A DNA stretch of 5,566 nt. Source: Deltaproteobacteria bacterium (GTDB lineage Bacteria > Myxococcota_A > Polyangia > HGW-17 > SLPX01). Position 1 is the first letter of the stretch. Each line of letters starts with the position of its first letter. Below are positions 1-5,563 of this stretch, one piece after another. The notes under the pieces were generated by a model that saw nothing but the letters and a program-made list of their open reading frames with translations, was not told where the DNA came from and did not search any database. Position numbers and translations under genes: made by a program. The stretch spans positions 1-5,566 of the forward strand of contig JAABSF010000207.1 in NCBI GenBank assembly GCA_011390535.1. Reading direction: 5' to 3'.

Positions 1-363
1 AGAGTCACAGTGGGGGGCAGCCCCAAGACCATCGAAATCTCTCATGATGATAAATTCGTCTACACGGCCAACTACACAGGGCATTCGATGAACGTTATCG
101 ACACCGAGACCTTTCGCACACAAGAGCTGCACCTGGACATCTGGAAAGGATCCGGCCTCGTGGTACATCCAAAGGACCGGTTCATTTATGTCACCGGCTG
201 GTGCTCCAACGACGTATGGGCCATTGAGCGGGTTCCACCGGGCAATAGCCCATCTCCTCCCGGCCCAATGCGGTCAAATCGCCGGATCTGCCGTTCCTGT
301 AAAAGCATTCGATACATGGGCTGCCGTCTGCCCAAAGGGGCCTGGAAAAAACGCCGCAGGTAA
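1..363 (+). CDS. YVTN/YncE-like beta-propeller protein, 3' end (5' end outside window)
   Basis: The reading frame is open from base 1, so the start lies upstream; the GTG at 10 is just an in-frame Val, not a start. The visible 120 residues contain two recognisable propeller blades. The first has SPKTIEIS, FVYTANY and MNVIDTET; the second has GLVVHPKDRFIYVTG, then NDVWAIER. These match the consensus 'P..iaispDgk.lYvaN...n.vsviD' of the YVTN beta-propeller family. Such proteins are usually periplasmic or secreted and bind partners or ligands; no specific role can be given. After residue ~77 (base ~231) the sequence changes to an Arg/Cys/Pro-rich tail ending in KKRRR, which does not look like a blade. 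The next frame (starting at 227) is open to a stop at 365-367 and has a more normal composition (GQIAGSAVPVKAF), so a frameshift near 225-280 is plausible but unproven. The family call is good for bases 1-230; the C-terminus is uncertain. Confidence 0.7.
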   Translation, partial: RVTVGGSPKTIEISHDDKFVYTANYTGHSMNVIDTETFRTQELHLDIWKGSGLVVHPKDRFIYVTGWCSNDVWAIERVPPGNSPSPPGPMRSNRRICRSCKSIRYMGCRLPKGAWKKRRR

Positions 364-365
364 AT

Positions 366-384
366 AAGAAAGCAAAACTTTCTT
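366..384 (+). other. A/T-rich perfect hairpin just after the propeller gene
   Basis: Arms AAGAAAG (366-372) and CTTTCTT (378-384) pair perfectly over 7 bp around a CAAAA loop, three bases after the stop at 361-363. The stem is too A/T-rich, and lacks a directly following T-run, to be called a classical intrinsic terminator. A T6 run does occur later, at 411-416. It could be a weak terminator or RNA-stability element. Confidence 0.25.
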
Positions 385-451
385 CAAAAGAATCTTCGCG
401 CTGAAAGACATTTTTTCTTCTGGCAGGTGACTGATGTTCGAATGAAATGGG

Positions 452-484
452 TTGACACCTCCAAGGCTGAACAGCCAATATAAA
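452..484 (+). promoter_or_regulatory. Possible promoter of the kinase gene, poor spacing
   Basis: A perfect -35 hexamer TTGACA lies at 452-457 and a good -10-like TATAAA at 479-484, about 47 bases before the kinase ATG. The spacer is 21 bp, well above the usual 16-18, so the pair would be weak or need an activator. With an 18-bp spacer the -10 would be the poor CAATAT. This is a suggestion from motif matching only. Confidence 0.3.
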
Positions 485-530
485 ACCGCCGTTGAAAGCA
501 CATTGATGTAAGCACAAGGCAAAGGAGAAC

Positions 531-2120
531 ATGCCCAAAACCAATACGTTACTGGGGCAAACCCTCGATAAATACCATCTCACCGAGCTCATCGGTGAAG
601 GAGGTATGGGCTCGGTTTTTCTGGCCGAACACACCGCCATAAAGAAAAAAGTGGCAGTAAAAGTTCTACACCCATACCTGGCCGAGGCCCACCCCGACAT
701 AGCGAAACGTATGCTGAAAGAGGCTCAAGCAGCCGCCAAAATAGGGCACCCGGACATTGCGGATGTTCTTGATTACGGCCAAACCGACGACGGATACCAT
801 TACCTTGTAATGGAGCTGCTGTGCGGTGCTGAAATGAGCGCGCTCCTGGAAAAAAAGGGGACTTTTGAACCCGACCTCGCGCTGGCCATCGCGGATCACC
901 TCTTGTCGGCTCTGGCCGCAGCCCACAGCAAGGGGATTATCCATAGAGACCTGAAACCTGACAACATCTTCTTACATGTGGATCGAACCGGGATCTACCA
1001 GATAAAATTACTGGACTTCGGCATCTCGAAATTCACCGAAGACGGCGACATGAGGATGACAAAAACAGGTGCTGTTATGGGCACCCCCTTTTACATGAGC
1101 CTGGAACAAGCCGAGGGAGCAACTGATATCGATCACCGAACTGACATATACTCTACCGGTGTTATTTTATACCAGGCACTCTCCGGCGCGTTGCCCTTTA
1201 CCGGAAAAAACCCGAATCAGGTAATTGTAAAAATCCTCTCGGGTAAATATGTCCCTCTGGAAACACACCGACCAAACCTGGACAAAGCTATGGTTTCGGT
1301 AATCAACAAGGCGATGAGTTCGAATCGAGATGAACGTTTCGGGAGCGCATCAGAATTTAAAGAAGCCCTTAAACCTTTCTGGGACCCAAGACATCCCTCG
1401 ATACAAGAGGCCTTTGAATCCCTGGGCGTAAACCACTCCTCCGGATCCTCTTCTTCTCAGGGGATTCTGGGCTCAGGAGGGTTTTCTCCCGCCCCGTCGC
1501 TGCCCTCCCCTTCGTTTCCTCCCCCACCTCAAAGCTCTACCCCGCCTCAAAGCCCCCCTCCACCACAAAGCCCTCCTCCACCGCAAGATAATAAACATCA
1601 AGCACAACAAACAAACCAAAACAAGGACAGCGTTCTAAAATCAGCTACAGCGCCCACTTTAGCGGAACCCGCAGGAATCAAAGCCCTTAAATCCAGGGGC
1701 TCCATTTCGAACGGCAGGGCGCGCAAGGCAGGTAAAACCCTCGCCGGTCCTCATTTCCCTCCGGCACCTCCCCCACCAACGGATGGTCATTTGCCTCCCG
1801 CACCCTCTGTAGAGCCCCCTGTACTGTCCGGAGAACACCCCGCACCAGTTGGAGAGCCTGTTCAACATACAGTAGAGGCAACCGGAAAAGACACCGGAAA
1901 AAAGAAACGGCGCATTCTCACATGGACACTCTCTTTTGTCGCACTCTTGTTTTTAATCATTTTGCTGGCCACCAAAGGTTTCGGCGCTTGTGACCGTGAA
2001 AAACAAAAAAAAGAACAAGAAGCAAAAGAAAAGAAAGCGAGAGAAGAGGAAACAAAAAAAGAAAAACGCCGCCGCCGCCGCCAACCTCGAATCATCCGAG
2101 ACATACGACGGATATTCTGA
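531..2120 (+). CDS. Membrane-anchored Hanks-type Ser/Thr protein kinase (PknB-like)
   Basis: This 529-residue protein should transfer phosphate from ATP to Ser/Thr of target proteins. The kinase domain spans residues ~15-283: glycine loop GEGGMGSV (22-29), ATP-binding Lys44 in VAVKV, helix-C Glu64, catalytic loop HRDLKPDN (138-145), DFG 162-164, activation-loop Thr177/Thr179, GTPFYM (184-189) and helix-F Asp205 in TDIYSTG. All core catalytic residues are present. The P+1/APE motif reads S-L-E (190-192) where bacterial kinases normally have S-P-E. A Ser-rich then Pro/Gln-rich linker follows, with PPPPQS-type repeats (330-352) and a second Pro-rich stretch (~407-445). After a basic KKKRR patch (457-461) comes one hydrophobic helix (~462-483), then a ~43-residue highly charged tail with five consecutive Arg. 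The expected topology is a cytoplasmic kinase with a short tail across the membrane; no PASTA or other sensor domain is seen. The ATG start is supported by AAAGGAG at 521-527. It lies 167 bp after the propeller gene, so shared transcription is possible. Confidence 0.93.
   Translation: MPKTNTLLGQTLDKYHLTELIGEGGMGSVFLAEHTAIKKKVAVKVLHPYLAEAHPDIAKRMLKEAQAAAKIGHPDIADVLDYGQTDDGYHYLVMELLCGAEMSALLEKKGTFEPDLALAIADHLLSALAAAHSKGIIHRDLKPDNIFLHVDRTGIYQIKLLDFGISKFTEDGDMRMTKTGAVMGTPFYMSLEQAEGATDIDHRTDIYSTGVILYQALSGALPFTGKNPNQVIVKILSGKYVPLETHRPNLDKAMVSVINKAMSSNRDERFGSASEFKEALKPFWDPRHPSIQEAFESLGVNHSSGSSSSQGILGSGGFSPAPSLPSPSFPPPPQSSTPPQSPPPPQSPPPPQDNKHQAQQTNQNKDSVLKSATAPTLAEPAGIKALKSRGSISNGRARKAGKTLAGPHFPPAPPPPTDGHLPPAPSVEPPVLSGEHPAPVGEPVQHTVEATGKDTGKKKRRILTWTLSFVALLFLIILLATKGFGACDREKQKKEQEAKEKKAREEETKKEKRRRRRQPRIIRDIRRIF
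1518..1586 (+). repeat. 18-bp tandem repeat coding for PPPPQS units
   Basis: Inside the kinase linker the protein repeats every six residues: PPPPQS, STPPQS, PPPPQS, PPPPQ (residues 330-352). The DNA therefore has about 3.8 diverged copies of an 18-bp unit. Such in-frame repeats can gain or lose units without breaking the frame, changing the length of the kinase-to-membrane linker. Confidence 0.75.
2005..2082 (+). repeat. Homopolymer-rich tail: A8, A7 and a CGC trinucleotide run
   Basis: The end of the kinase gene carries A8 at 2005-2012, A7 at 2054-2060, A5 at 1999-2003 and 2062-2066, and a CGC-type trinucleotide run at 2067-2082. In the kinase frame the last codes for five Arg; in the +1 frame it codes for Ala. 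Runs of seven or eight A are known sites of polymerase slippage and of sequencing indels. The exact C-terminal sequence of the kinase should therefore be treated with caution. Confidence 0.7.
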
Positions 2121-2297
2121 AAAGCTCACGTTGGCTCCCAATCCATCACCATCTGCGGTTTTACCTGCAAACGCTACTTGCCACCGAGGTCGAATAATCT
2201 GCAACCCCGCCGAGATTACATACCGCTCCCCCTGCCCACGTTGTTCTCCGGAACTCGTTTAAGCCCTGTTTTTATTATGAGATTTATCTATTCTTTT
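2121..2297. other. Intergenic space between kinase and tRNA-Lys; alternative kinase frames stay open
   Basis: No independent gene with a credible start or RBS is seen here. Both frames not used by the kinase continue beyond its stop: the +1 frame to 2260-2262 and the -1 frame to 2195-2197. A plus-strand T5 run at 2269-2273 has no convincing GC-rich stem before it, so I do not call a kinase terminator. Confidence 0.5.
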
Positions 2298-2370
2298 TGA
2301 GCCCACCAGGAATCGAACCTGGAACCTCCGGATTAAGAGTCCGCTGCTCTACCAATTGAGCTATGGGCCC
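2298..2370 (-). tRNA. tRNA-Lys (anticodon CTT)
   Basis: Read on the minus strand, a complete 73-base cloverleaf is visible. The acceptor GGGCCCA pairs with TGGGCTC (one G-U at pair 2-71), and the D-stem is GCTC/GAGC. The anticodon arm is GCGGA-CTCTTAA-TCCGG with anticodon CTT, the T-arm is CCAGG-TTCGATT-CCTGG, and the discriminator is A73. The anticodon CTT reads AAG (Lys). CCA is not encoded. Pair 27-43 of the anticodon stem is a G-G mismatch. It lies 27 bases downstream of tRNA-Arg in the same direction and is probably cotranscribed with it. Confidence 0.95.
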
Positions 2371-2397
2371 TGAAACACCACCACACCCAAACGAGAA

Positions 2398-2471
<74 letters not shown>

Positions 2472-2484
2472 ATAAACGAAAATC

Positions 2485-2513
2485 GCTCTACTAGACCTGC
2501 ACGCTCCTGTCAA
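2485..2513 (-). promoter_or_regulatory. Promoter of the tRNA-Arg/tRNA-Lys unit
   Basis: On the minus strand a perfect -35 TTGACA (2508-2513) is followed after exactly 17 bp by TAGAGC (2485-2490), a weak -10 (3 of 6). Transcription would start near 2478, only ~7 bases before the mature 5' end of tRNA-Arg at 2471, a normal leader length for a tRNA operon. The -35 and the distance are the supporting evidence; the -10 is poor. Confidence 0.55.
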
Positions 2514-2663
2514 CCCATTTGTACCAAAGAACACAACACCGTCGTTTCTCGCACACCTTGTTTAAGCACTCTCTCACCAACATTCCCTCACTCAAACAAT
2601 CAAACAAAACTTTTGCGGTAATTAGAACCTGTTTGCTCTGCCGACCCATGGAGATAAACCAAA

Positions 2664-3065
2664 TTATTTGCTGAAATTGCTCAGTGATACGGCTATTGAA
2701 GGAAACTCTCGTAGCAGTTGCTTATCTACAGTTAGTAAAGGAACCTTTAGATCAGTTGCAACGGCAATAAACTCACAATCATAGGCATAGCATTTAGATT
2801 CTGAAGCGAACCTTAAAACTTCAGTCGACGGGACTTGATATTCTCGACCCTTCAGTAATTTCAGCGCACTATCCATTATGATCCGGGCTTGCTCCAAATT
2901 AAGAATATTTTTTCGCATATAAAGAGTGAGAACATTGCGAAACTCACTCCGCCATAAAATCGGAGCCGCCCATTCGATGTCTTTTTGTAAAGCCTGTTCA
3001 GCTAGAAGAGATTGGTCACTTGAAAGAAAGAGATATCCGATAACATTTGTATCAACAACAATCAT
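2664..3065 (-). CDS. vapC: PIN-domain ribonuclease toxin, VapC/FitB type
   Basis: This 133-residue protein is the toxin of a type II toxin-antitoxin pair, expected to be a Mg2+-dependent endoribonuclease that blocks translation when free of antitoxin. Known VapC targets include tRNAs, rRNA and mRNA; the target here is unknown. The four acidic PIN residues are in place: Asp5 in VVDTNV, Glu41 in WRSEFRN, Asp96 in YAYDCEF and Asp114 in LLTVDKQL. The length is normal for the family. The ATG overlaps the antitoxin stop by four bases (ATGA, 3062-3065), and the toxin RBS (GGCAGGA) lies inside the antitoxin gene, implying translational coupling. All key residues are intact, so it is probably active. 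It could equally be named FitB-like. Confidence 0.92.
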   Translation of the reverse strand: MIVVDTNVIGYLFLSSDQSLLAEQALQKDIEWAAPILWRSEFRNVLTLYMRKNILNLEQARIIMDSALKLLKGREYQVPSTEVLRFASESKCYAYDCEFIAVATDLKVPLLTVDKQLLREFPSIAVSLSNFSK

Positions 3066-3304
3066 TTCCTGCCTTCTGTTTTTGCCCTTCTGAAATCTTC
3101 ATCACTGATCTTGTACCCGGATGTCAACTTGCGGATCCGGCGAGCATCATCAAGCATTTCTTCGAGGTTTATTCTGTGACTTGTGATAGTTTTCTCAATA
3201 CACATAATGATTTCACTGTTTATAGATCTCCTATTAGTTGCAGCAACTGATTTAAGCCGGTCGTAAAGCTCATCAGGTATGTTTTTAACTGTTAAAGTTG
3301 CCAT
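3062..3304 (-). CDS. vapB: Ribbon-helix-helix antitoxin, VapB/FitA type
   Basis: This 80-residue partner should neutralise the PIN toxin and, as a dimer or with the toxin, repress its own operon. The N-terminus ATLTVKNIPDELYDRL followed by RRSINSEII is a typical ribbon-helix-helix DNA-binding fold (beta strand ~2-8, helices ~10-24 and ~27-38) as in FitA/Arc. The charged C-terminal half (SGYKISDEDFRRAKTEGRK) is the usual toxin-wrapping tail. I start at the ATG at 3304 because GGAGG lies 8 bases ahead of it. The in-frame TTG two codons upstream (3310) is too close to that RBS. The gene overlaps the toxin by ATGA. Confidence 0.88.
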   Translation of the reverse strand: MATLTVKNIPDELYDRLKSVAATNRRSINSEIIMCIEKTITSHRINLEEMLDDARRIRKLTSGYKISDEDFRRAKTEGRK

Positions 3305-3338
3305 AACCAATACCTCCGAATGTTTTCAGTACGGAACC

Positions 3339-3368
3339 ATTATGCAACCATATTGGAGTTGCCGTCAA
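3339..3368 (-). promoter_or_regulatory. Promoter and probable operator of the toxin-antitoxin operon
   Basis: On the minus strand, -35 TTGACG (3363-3368) and -10 CATAAT (3339-3344) are each 5 of 6 to consensus, with an 18-bp spacer. Transcription would start near 3332, about 28 bases before the antitoxin ATG. An inverted repeat GCAAC-N9-GTTGC (3344-3362) fills the spacer. A bound repressor there would cover the space between the two promoter boxes, fitting autoregulation by the RHH antitoxin/toxin complex. The promoter call is fairly strong; the operator function is inferred from position and symmetry. Confidence 0.65.
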
Positions 3369-3687
3369 GCCCTGAAATCTATTTGGCCCGGTCCCTGTCG
3401 ATACCAAAAACCAATCCGGAATGAATATGGCGGATGAAGTTGTCCCGTGACCCTGGACCGTTGAAACCGGAATTTTCTACTGTTGTCTGCTACGTTGGAC
3501 GCGGTTTTCTAAAATTGGAGATAATGAAGCAATGGACCGTGGCCAAAAGTCGTAGCAGGGGTCCTGATTCATAGAACCGCTCCCTAATACGCTTCTAAAA
3601 TTGTCGGACTTCGGGTATCAACAAGTTCATGGTACCTAAAGCTGAAAATGTATATTCGAAAAGATGAGCTTTCACATAAAGAGGGCG
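3369..3687. other. Non-coding stretch between the TA operon promoter and the lipoprotein-like gene
   Basis: No ORF here has a credible RBS, composition or family match. The minus-strand frame over 3584-3826 is antisense to the next gene and looks random. Two short direct repeats are visible: TTCTAAAATTG (3507-3517 and 3593-3603) and TGGACCGT (3454-3461 and 3533-3540). They may be remnants of a decayed sequence or chance. A -10-like TATATT lies at 3651-3656, before the next gene. Confidence 0.5.
3651..3656 (+). promoter_or_regulatory. Candidate -10 box for the lipoprotein-like gene
   Basis: TATATT (5 of 6 to TATAAT) is directly preceded by TG. No good -35 is present at the right distance. It would place the transcription start near 3663, leaving no leader for the ATG at 3664. 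This therefore favours the downstream ATG at 3688. Confidence 0.3.
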
Positions 3688-4566
3688 ATGAATAAAACAG
3701 GAAGATTTCATACAACGACAGTGCTTGCAAAATCTTTATGCGTGGCACCACTCCTTGTTGCATTGTTTGCGTGTCTGGGTAACGGTTGCGGACAGGGGTC
3801 AAATGCGTCAAAACAGAAGACTCCACAAAGGTATTCTTATAACGTAAAGATCGAGAGAGCTCGCTTTGCGGGTAGAAGAAGTAGAAGAGGGACCTCGGTT
3901 TTTAAAAAGAAACTCCAGATACATGACACGATCCTCATCGACAAGTTTGCAGTGCTAAAGGGCGAAATGCAGGCTGAGGAGTTTGATGCAAAACTCGAAA
4001 AATTGCGAAAAACTATCGGTCAGGCGGGGTTCTGCCGTGAGCTTGCCCTGGCAGCCTCTTCCGGAGAGCGGGTACAGGCAAACTATCTCAATGAAATGAA
4101 AATTAAAGCAGCAGATCTGGCGGCTGATGCAGTGAAAATGCTGAGGCGACGATACGAAAACTCCGGTTGCAGGTTTTATTGTACAAAAAAAGCAAAAGCA
4201 TTTGCAAGAGACAATGAACCAGGCCGGGCTTTGCTGTGGTATTTCATGGCGGCGGAGCACCTGGAGATCAGTCGTCACAGACTTTTTGCAGCAATGGAAT
4301 CCCTGAAGAGAAAGAAAGTCGAGAATGATCTGTCTCTTTGTTCTTTGTTGAAACAAGCACACAAAGAAGCGCTCTCGTTGCGACAGGAGAAATTGGACAC
4401 CAATAAAAATTTGGGGAACGAGAAGCCGGACAAGAAAGACCCTAAAGATTCAAGAACCACTCATATACCGAAAAGCAAGAGACTGTACGAAGCTACCATG
4501 GTGGAGACGGTTAAAAAGAGCATTGAAGCGGTGATGGAAGCGGAAAAATGTAAATATAAAAATTGA
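3688..4566 (+). CDS. Putative secreted lipoprotein, helical, function unknown
   Basis: I do not recognise a named family. From the ATG at 3688 the product has 292 residues; an in-frame ATG at 3664 would add eight. I prefer 3688 because AAAGAGG (3678-3684) precedes it and the likely -10 is too close to 3664. The N-terminus is a signal peptide: MNKTGRFHTTTVLAK, then hydrophobic SLCVAPLLVALFACLG. Cys29 (LFAC) or Cys34 (GNGC) could be the lipidated residue, though neither is a perfect lipobox. The mature part is basic and strongly helical. The stretch around residues 172-193 (FARDNEPGRALLWYFMAAEHLE) resembles a TPR/Sel1-type helix pair, followed by long Lys/Glu-rich helices. Mature cysteines are Cys116, Cys161, Cys165, Cys218 and Cys288; disulfides would be possible in the periplasm. 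It is probably an outer-membrane or periplasmic lipoprotein acting as a structural or adaptor protein. Confidence 0.65.
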   Translation: MNKTGRFHTTTVLAKSLCVAPLLVALFACLGNGCGQGSNASKQKTPQRYSYNVKIERARFAGRRSRRGTSVFKKKLQIHDTILIDKFAVLKGEMQAEEFDAKLEKLRKTIGQAGFCRELALAASSGERVQANYLNEMKIKAADLAADAVKMLRRRYENSGCRFYCTKKAKAFARDNEPGRALLWYFMAAEHLEISRHRLFAAMESLKRKKVENDLSLCSLLKQAHKEALSLRQEKLDTNKNLGNEKPDKKDPKDSRTTHIPKSKRLYEATMVETVKKSIEAVMEAEKCKYKN

Positions 4567-4698
4567 ATCAACGAATAAAAACAATGTAGAAAAAAAAAGG
4601 GAGAAAAAGACGACTATTCGGCTCAAACAAGAGAACCAATAAAAAAAGCGAAAAGAGCAAAAAAAAACTAACAAGCCTCTTTCTGAAACTCCATCCTG
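4567..4698. other. A-rich intergenic spacer
   Basis: The plus strand carries several A7-A9 runs (from about 4590 to 4668) and almost no structure. No gene or intrinsic terminator is seen. Poly-A tracts of this kind can bend DNA or act as an UP-like element for the promoter at 4699, but their distance from it makes that uncertain. Confidence 0.4.
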
Positions 4699-4718
4699 TG
4701 TTATACTATTTGTATAGT
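4699..4718 (+). promoter_or_regulatory. Extended -10 promoter overlapped by a palindrome
   Basis: TGTTATACT (4699-4707) is an extended -10 (TGn + TATACT, 5 of 6), 28 bases before the ATG at 4735. The -35 region (CTTTCT at 17 bp) is weak, as is common for extended -10 promoters. Overlapping it are TATAC-N5-GTATA (4702-4716) and ACTAT-TTGT-ATAGT (4705-4718). The dyad covers the -10 and the start region near 4714, so a repressor could bind here. Confidence 0.5.
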
Positions 4719-4734
4719 CTACTGGGAGGATATA

Positions 4735-5490
4735 ATGACAGGAGAACAGGTATCTTTGGGAGCGGCTGAGGCGTTTTATCGCGCCAGCTTCGCTGGAATC
4801 CGTTTCATTCATGACTGCGGAGTTAAGAAACAACACTCTGAATCTTTAATCCCCCCTGTTGAGCAAGCCCCAAGCAATAATGTCTGTAAATGGCTGGAAG
4901 ACACTCTTGCATCAGCCGCAGCCGTTTGGGGACCCGCCTTTTCACCGGCACGTGTGTTTCAGTTCTCCGGGCTCGCGGCAGAAGAGCCATTTGGGCCGAA
5001 TTGGCCGGTGTTGCCGGAATCTATAGCCGGAGAGATCCTCAAAGACATTCGGTGTTTGCATTTCGATGATTGTGTCGCCGCTTTGAACGCTGCGGCAGGC
5101 GCATGGAACATTGAGGTTTTAAGTTTAGAGACAGGGCACATGAGTTTGAGCCCTCAAACGGGTCTCATACTCGCAGGTCCGTCGGCCATCGCAGCCGCAG
5201 TTAAATTATTCTCCGAGAGAAGTGATTTGGAATGGGGCAAGCAAGTTATCGTAGTCGCGTCCAGGCCGGATACTCGTCACATAGCAGGGCTGGCAGGGCT
5301 CTTCGTGCAAAGCGACGGCCCCACAAAACTCCTATCTCCCAACGCGGCGCCTCATGGCGCAGCAAGCCCTGCATACGCTGTCTTCAAAAACGGCCATATA
5401 GGCATAGATGAAGTCCTCGTCTCACCAGACGCAGAGCCGCTCGCTGTTGCGTTCGCCCAAAATGCAAGAGACGGCATTAATGACATCTAA
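4735..5490 (+). CDS. Hypothetical protein; second half faintly like fold-type-II PLP enzymes
   Basis: A complete 251-residue ORF starts at an ATG with a strong RBS, GGGAGGA at 4724-4730, five bases away. I do not recognise the family with certainty. No signal peptide or membrane helix is seen, so it is probably cytoplasmic. Residues ~143-176 (TGLILAGPSAIAAAVKLF, then GKQVIVVAS) resemble the C-terminal 'Gi.vePaSAAalagllkl...vVvvltg' segment of threonine synthase, threonine dehydratase and related enzymes. Residues ~75-125 (RVFQFS, then LPESIAGEI, then HFDDCVAALN) could match the preceding part. The PLP-binding Lys domain of ~150 residues at the N-terminus of real enzymes is missing; the first 65 residues are too short and look different. 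It would therefore be a non-catalytic relative or the similarity is coincidental. Its composition is more GC-rich than the upstream intergenic DNA. Confidence 0.75.
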   Translation: MTGEQVSLGAAEAFYRASFAGIRFIHDCGVKKQHSESLIPPVEQAPSNNVCKWLEDTLASAAAVWGPAFSPARVFQFSGLAAEEPFGPNWPVLPESIAGEILKDIRCLHFDDCVAALNAAAGAWNIEVLSLETGHMSLSPQTGLILAGPSAIAAAVKLFSERSDLEWGKQVIVVASRPDTRHIAGLAGLFVQSDGPTKLLSPNAAPHGAASPAYAVFKNGHIGIDEVLVSPDAEPLAVAFAQNARDGINDI

Positions 5491-5494
5491 TATT

Positions 5495-5511
5495 GTCTGA
5501 TATTTTCAGAC
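5495..5511 (+). other. Perfect 6-bp hairpin just after the last gene
   Basis: GTCTGA (5495-5500) and TCAGAC (5506-5511) form a perfect stem around a TATTT loop, four bases after the stop codon. No T-run follows (the next bases are TCCGGGGG), so it is not a classical terminator. It may stabilise the mRNA 3' end or be a protein-binding dyad. Confidence 0.4.
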
Positions 5512-5563
5512 TCCGGGGGTTAGCATTTTCAAGGGTTAGGCATATTTTCATTCTTTGGGTTTA
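5501..5563 (+). repeat. Short interspersed direct repeats at the window edge
   Basis: TATTTTCA occurs at 5501-5508 and 5543-5550, with the variant CATTTTCA at 5524-5531. GGGTTAG occurs at 5517-5523 and 5533-5539, and GGGTTTA at 5557-5563. The spacing is irregular, so this is not a clean tandem or CRISPR array. The pattern runs to the end of the window and its nature cannot be judged further. Confidence 0.4.

Noticed and set aside
421..440. Sigma-54-type promoter before the kinase
   Set aside because: A TGGCA word is present but the required GC element at the fixed spacing is missing.
191..700. 169-residue minus-strand ORF
   Set aside because: It is antisense to the propeller and kinase genes, has no RBS or family signal, and is rich in Cys/Trp/Arg as shadow frames are.
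1990..2262. 90-residue plus-strand ORF starting with GTG
   Set aside because: It has no RBS, overlaps the Lys-rich kinase tail and begins in low-complexity A-rich DNA. It is treated only as a possible slippage frame, not a separate gene.
3047..3250. 67-residue plus-strand ORF
   Set aside because: It is antisense to the clearly recognisable antitoxin gene.
3955..4362. 135-residue minus-strand ORF inside the lipoprotein-like gene
   Set aside because: The plus-strand frame has a signal peptide and ordered helical composition; the minus frame is a Cys/Phe-rich shadow.
4450..4836. 128-residue Phe/Ser-rich minus-strand ORF
   Set aside because: Its Phe runs are the complement of A-rich intergenic DNA. 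It crosses the promoter and RBS of the next gene and has no family features.
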